Source: an uncultured Oscillospiraceae bacterium
Lineage (GTDB): Bacteria; Bacillota; Clostridia; UBA1212; SIG427
Assembly (NCBI GenBank): GCA_902465325.1
Contig: CABQMV010000080.1
Location: forward strand, 1 to 9,682
Length of the DNA stretch: 9,682 bases
Direction: 5' to 3'
Positions within the stretch are counted from its first letter, which is position 1, and the number at the start of each line of letters is the position of its first letter. Shown here piece after piece: positions 7,218-9,682 of this stretch. A program made the translations under genes and the position numbers. The notes below the pieces were generated by a model, which did not search any database, was not told where the DNA came from, and was given only the letters and a program-made list of their open reading frames with translations.

Positions 7218-7742
7218 TCATGCAGGTATAAAACACCATCTGAATTTCTCTAAATAATAAGATTCAGCGAAATAGGCATTTCGACTATGGGAATCCTCCG
7301 TCATATACCTACCATAATTGTCTTCAATCGTATAAGTCCCTTTAATTGTCCTAAAAAGAGTAAAGGAATTCAACATATCCGCCTGTTCAGATACATCTGT
7401 GCCAATTTGAGCATTTCCATTCCCTAGTCGTTCAAGAGAACGCCTATTTCCTGTCATGATAGGAAACAACTTATATGTACCATCATAGTTTCTAAAAATA
7501 CGCCAAGTTTGTGCAGGAGAATTCTCAATGTAACTATCTCCTGTACGTACATTCTGATTTTCCAAATCTCTTCCGTTTTCAACTTCTAAGTATCTTCCTG
7601 AATCAGAATTTCTAATATAGTACGTCTGTCCGCTTTCTAAACCAAGAACATCTAAAAAAGATGCATAAGTCTGCGCGGGAAACAATACAGTAACAAAATA
7701 CGAAAACATAAAAGTAAAAAGTAACACTCTTTTAACCTTCAT
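7218..7742 (-). CDS. Secreted ricin-type beta-trefoil lectin domain protein (N-terminal half of an interrupted lectin-peptidase)
   Basis: From the chosen ATG the product is 174 residues: a Sec signal peptide (MKVKRVLL then a hydrophobic core, cleavage near TYA-SF, about residue 26), then one beta-trefoil of ricin type starting SGQTYYIRNSDSGRYL. Three related blocks end with AQTWRIFRNYDGTYKLFP, FTLFRTIKGTYTIEDN and FRWCFIPA. Such domains usually bind carbohydrate at the cell surface or outside the cell. I chose ATG 7742 because AAGGGG lies 9 bases upstream and the signal peptide begins there; the in-frame ATG at 7820 lies in the -35 box and would add a charged non-signal segment. The stop is TGA (7220-7218), after which the frame stays open and encodes a cysteine-peptidase domain. 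The original gene was probably one lectin-peptidase of about 383 codons. It is AT-rich relative to ligA. Confidence 0.78.
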   Translation of the reverse strand: MKVKRVLLFTFMFSYFVTVLFPAQTYASFLDVLGLESGQTYYIRNSDSGRYLEVENGRDLENQNVRTGDSYIENSPAQTWRIFRNYDGTYKLFPIMTGNRRSLERLGNGNAQIGTDVSEQADMLNSFTLFRTIKGTYTIEDNYGRYMTEDSHSRNAYFAESYYLEKFRWCFIPA

Positions 7743-7791
7743 AAACTTATACCCCTTCAAAAGTTCACTACACGCGCGTCTTTCTGAAAAA

Positions 7792-7820
7792 AACATAACA
7801 AAATGTTCAATATTCGTCAA
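7792..7820 (-). promoter_or_regulatory. Promoter of the lectin/peptidase-PepSY operon
   Basis: On the minus strand TTGACG (7820-7815) is separated by exactly 17 bases from TATGTT (7797-7792). Transcription would begin near 7785, about 43 bases before the ATG at 7742. A short inverted repeat, AACAT-N6-ATGTT (7792-7807), overlaps the -10 and spacer. The promoter starts 13 bases after the ligA stop. No terminator is visible between them, so some ligA readthrough is possible. Confidence 0.65.
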
Positions 7821-7832
7821 TATATATTTGCA

Positions 7833-9682
7833 TTATTTTATCATTTCCATAAACTCTGCTTCTGAAAGAACCCTTATCCCCAATTTCTGGGCCTTGGCCA
7901 ATTTGCTTCCTGCCTCTTCTCCCGCTAACACATAAGAAGTCTTTGAAGAAACAGAACCGGAACATTTACCGCCCCGGGCTTCTATCATTGCCTGTGCCTC
8001 TGCCCGTTTCAATCCCGGCAGAGTTCCTGTCAGCACAAAAATCAGGCCGGCAAACCGCTGATCGGTTTCACTGCGCTCCGTCTCCTCCATATTGAGGCCG
8101 GCCTCTTTCAATCTAGTCACCGTATGCAGAGACTGTTCCATCCGAAAAAATTCATATACCGAGGCGGCGGTCACTTCGCCAAAATCCGGCACAGCCAACA
8201 GCTCCTCCATCGTAGCTTCCATAATCCTGTCCATAGAACCAAAAACCGCAGCCAGATCTTTGGCCGCTCCGGTACCGACCTGCCGGATTCCCAGCCCGTA
8301 AAGCAGCCGGTGCAGCGGATTCTTCTTTGATTTTTCAATAGCCTGAATCAAATTGTCCACAGATTTCTCGCCCATACGCTCCAGCTCCAGCAGCGCCTCC
8401 CGCTGCTCTGGTAATGCATATATATCCGGTATGGCAGAAAGCAGCTTCGCCTCCAGCAGCTGAGCCACAACGGCCGGCCCCATTCCTTCAATATCCATCG
8501 CATCCCGCTCTGTAAAATGTACAATTCCTCTGTAAATCTGAGCAGGACATTCAATTCCTTCACACCGATAGGCAGCTTCCCCCTCGTGGCGTACCACGGT
8601 GCTACCGCAGACAGGACAGACTGTCGGCATAGTAAAAAGCCTCCGCTCTACACCGTCTGTGTCCCGGCCCTCTGTATCGGCCTGTACAATGGCAGGAATC
8701 ACATCACCGGCCTTCATGATCTGCACCATATCCCCGATCCGAATATCCTTTTCATTTATATAATCCATATTATGCAAAGTTGCCTTGGACACGGTAGAAC
8801 CGGCCAAACGTACAGGCTCCAGTATCGCCAGAGGCGTCAGGACGCCAGTCCTTCCTACATTAACCTCAATATCCTTCAGACGGGTATACTTTTTTTCTGC
8901 GGGAAATTTATATGCAGTTGCCCATTTAGGAAACTTTGACGTAGTCCCTAAAAGCTCTCTGTCCTCAAAAGCATCTACCTTAATAACCGCTCCGTCAATC
9001 TCATAAGACAACCCCTGGCGCCGTTCCCCTATGCGGCACACAGCCTCCCATACTTCCTCTGGCGTATGACATACCTCATAATCCGGACTGACCCGAAATC
9101 CCAAGTCCTTCATCAGCGCTAGAGACTGGCTGTGAGAGGTCACAGAAAGCCCCTCAATTTCCTGCAGATTAAACACAAAAATATCCAGTCCTCTGGAAGC
9201 TGCCAGCTTGGGATCCAGCTGACGAAGGGAACCGGCTGCGGCATTCCTGGGATTGGCAAACAGGGACTCTCCCAGCATTTCCTGCTTCTGATTCAGCTTT
9301 ACAAATGAGTCCTTAGGCATATAAACCTCTCCCCGTACCACAAGCTTTTTCAGAGGCTGCTTTAAACGGAGCGGAAGCGACTTTACAGTCTTTAAATTGG
9401 CAGTCACATCCTCCCCTACAACGCCGTCCCCTCTTGTAGCTCCTACAGTGAGAATTCCGTCTTCATAGGTAACGGCTACCGACAGACCGTCTATTTTTTT
9501 CTCTACCACAAAGCATGGCATATGCCCAAGGGAAGCGGCCATTTTATTGCAGAAGTCCAGCACCTCCGCCTCTGAGAATACATTATCCAAGCTCTGCAAG
9601 GGAACTCTATGAGTAAATTTTACAAAGCCCTCCATGGCGGCACCGCCTACCCGCTGAGTCGGAGAGTCTGCGGCCACAAACT
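7833..9682 (-). CDS. ligA: NAD-dependent DNA ligase LigA (5' end beyond the window)
   Basis: Essential cytoplasmic ligase that seals nicks in replication and repair using NAD+. About 616 codons are present. The frame is still open at the window edge, and the GTG at 9677 is an internal Val just before the conserved DSPTQRVGG, so about 40-50 N-terminal residues (the NMN-binding Ia domain) are missing. Counting from that Val: adenylation motif KIDG with the AMP-accepting Lys at 61, TRGDGVVGEDVT (81-92), GEVYM (116-120), NPRNAAAGSLRQLDP (142-156), YEIDGAVIK (225-233), and KFPKWATAYKFP (248-259). There follow the OB domain with VGRTGVLTPLA, a four-Cys zinc site (C354, C357, C372, C377), the helix-hairpin-helix region (about 455-515) and a C-terminal BRCT domain (about 540-614). 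It appears intact and functional. It ends with TAA at 7833. Confidence 0.97.
   Translation of the reverse strand, partial: FVAADSPTQRVGGAAMEGFVKFTHRVPLQSLDNVFSEAEVLDFCNKMAASLGHMPCFVVEKKIDGLSVAVTYEDGILTVGATRGDGVVGEDVTANLKTVKSLPLRLKQPLKKLVVRGEVYMPKDSFVKLNQKQEMLGESLFANPRNAAAGSLRQLDPKLAASRGLDIFVFNLQEIEGLSVTSHSQSLALMKDLGFRVSPDYEVCHTPEEVWEAVCRIGERRQGLSYEIDGAVIKVDAFEDRELLGTTSKFPKWATAYKFPAEKKYTRLKDIEVNVGRTGVLTPLAILEPVRLAGSTVSKATLHNMDYINEKDIRIGDMVQIMKAGDVIPAIVQADTEGRDTDGVERRLFTMPTVCPVCGSTVVRHEGEAAYRCEGIECPAQIYRGIVHFTERDAMDIEGMGPAVVAQLLEAKLLSAIPDIYALPEQREALLELERMGEKSVDNLIQAIEKSKKNPLHRLLYGLGIRQVGTGAAKDLAAVFGSMDRIMEATMEELLAVPDFGEVTAASVYEFFRMEQSLHTVTRLKEAGLNMEETERSETDQRFAGLIFVLTGTLPGLKRAEAQAMIEARGGKCSGSVSSKTSYVLAGEEAGSKLAKAQKLGIRVLSEAEFMEMIK

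Noticed and set aside
7186..7220. Selenocysteine insertion at the TGA
   Set aside because: The bases immediately following the TGA are AT-rich and form no convincing SECIS-like hairpin, and neither family is known to me as a selenoprotein.
7743..7820. Upstream ATG (7820) for the lectin-domain protein
   Set aside because: It lies inside the -35 box of a good promoter and would place 26 residues, including charged ones, before a clear signal peptide.
1..9682. CRISPR arrays, tRNA/rRNA genes, insertion sequences, riboswitches
   Set aside because: I found no regularly spaced repeats, transposase motifs, RNA-gene hallmarks or conserved riboswitch leaders on reading both strands. No stretch over 300 bases lacks a gene.

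Overview
The window looks like a low-to-mid G+C Clostridia chromosome, most likely Lachnospiraceae. The evidence is the hprK-murB pair, a eukaryote-like UDP-sugar pyrophosphorylase, Gram-positive ribosome-binding sites, and the protein sequences themselves; the family assignment is inference. Every credible gene lies on the minus strand, so transcription runs from high to low coordinates. TGA is used as a normal stop in several genes, so the standard bacterial code applies.

Layout in transcription order: (1) 9682-7833, ligA (NAD-dependent DNA ligase), missing its 5' end. (2) 7820-5733, a compact unit with its own promoter (7792-7820) and a strong terminator (5733-5758). It encodes secreted proteins: a ricin-type beta-trefoil lectin domain, a caspase-like (clan CD) cysteine-peptidase domain, and a second exported protein with a PepSY/YcdB-like region. 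Both genes look broken. The lectin and peptidase parts are in one frame separated by a single TGA (7218-7220). The PepSY-like gene is split by a frameshift that a 2-base GA duplication (5996-5999) explains. The lectin/peptidase part is clearly more AT-rich than its neighbours. (3) 5682-1483, a four-gene operon: UDP-sugar pyrophosphorylase, an unknown three-helix membrane protein, a sensor histidine kinase and an OmpR-type response regulator. Spacings are 3 and 16 bases, then a 4-base overlap, and two inverted repeats lie at the promoter. (4) 1426-1, a separate promoter driving hprK (TTG start) and murB, which runs off the window.

Functionally, units 3 and 4 combine carbon-catabolite signalling (HPr kinase), peptidoglycan precursor synthesis (MurB), nucleotide-sugar supply and a membrane-sensing two-component system, all consistent with cell-envelope housekeeping. 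Unit 2 is the accessory part: a secreted lectin-protease plus a possible propeptide/inhibitor-like partner, apparently decaying together, or damaged by assembly errors, or expressed by recoding. It is the part most worth checking.
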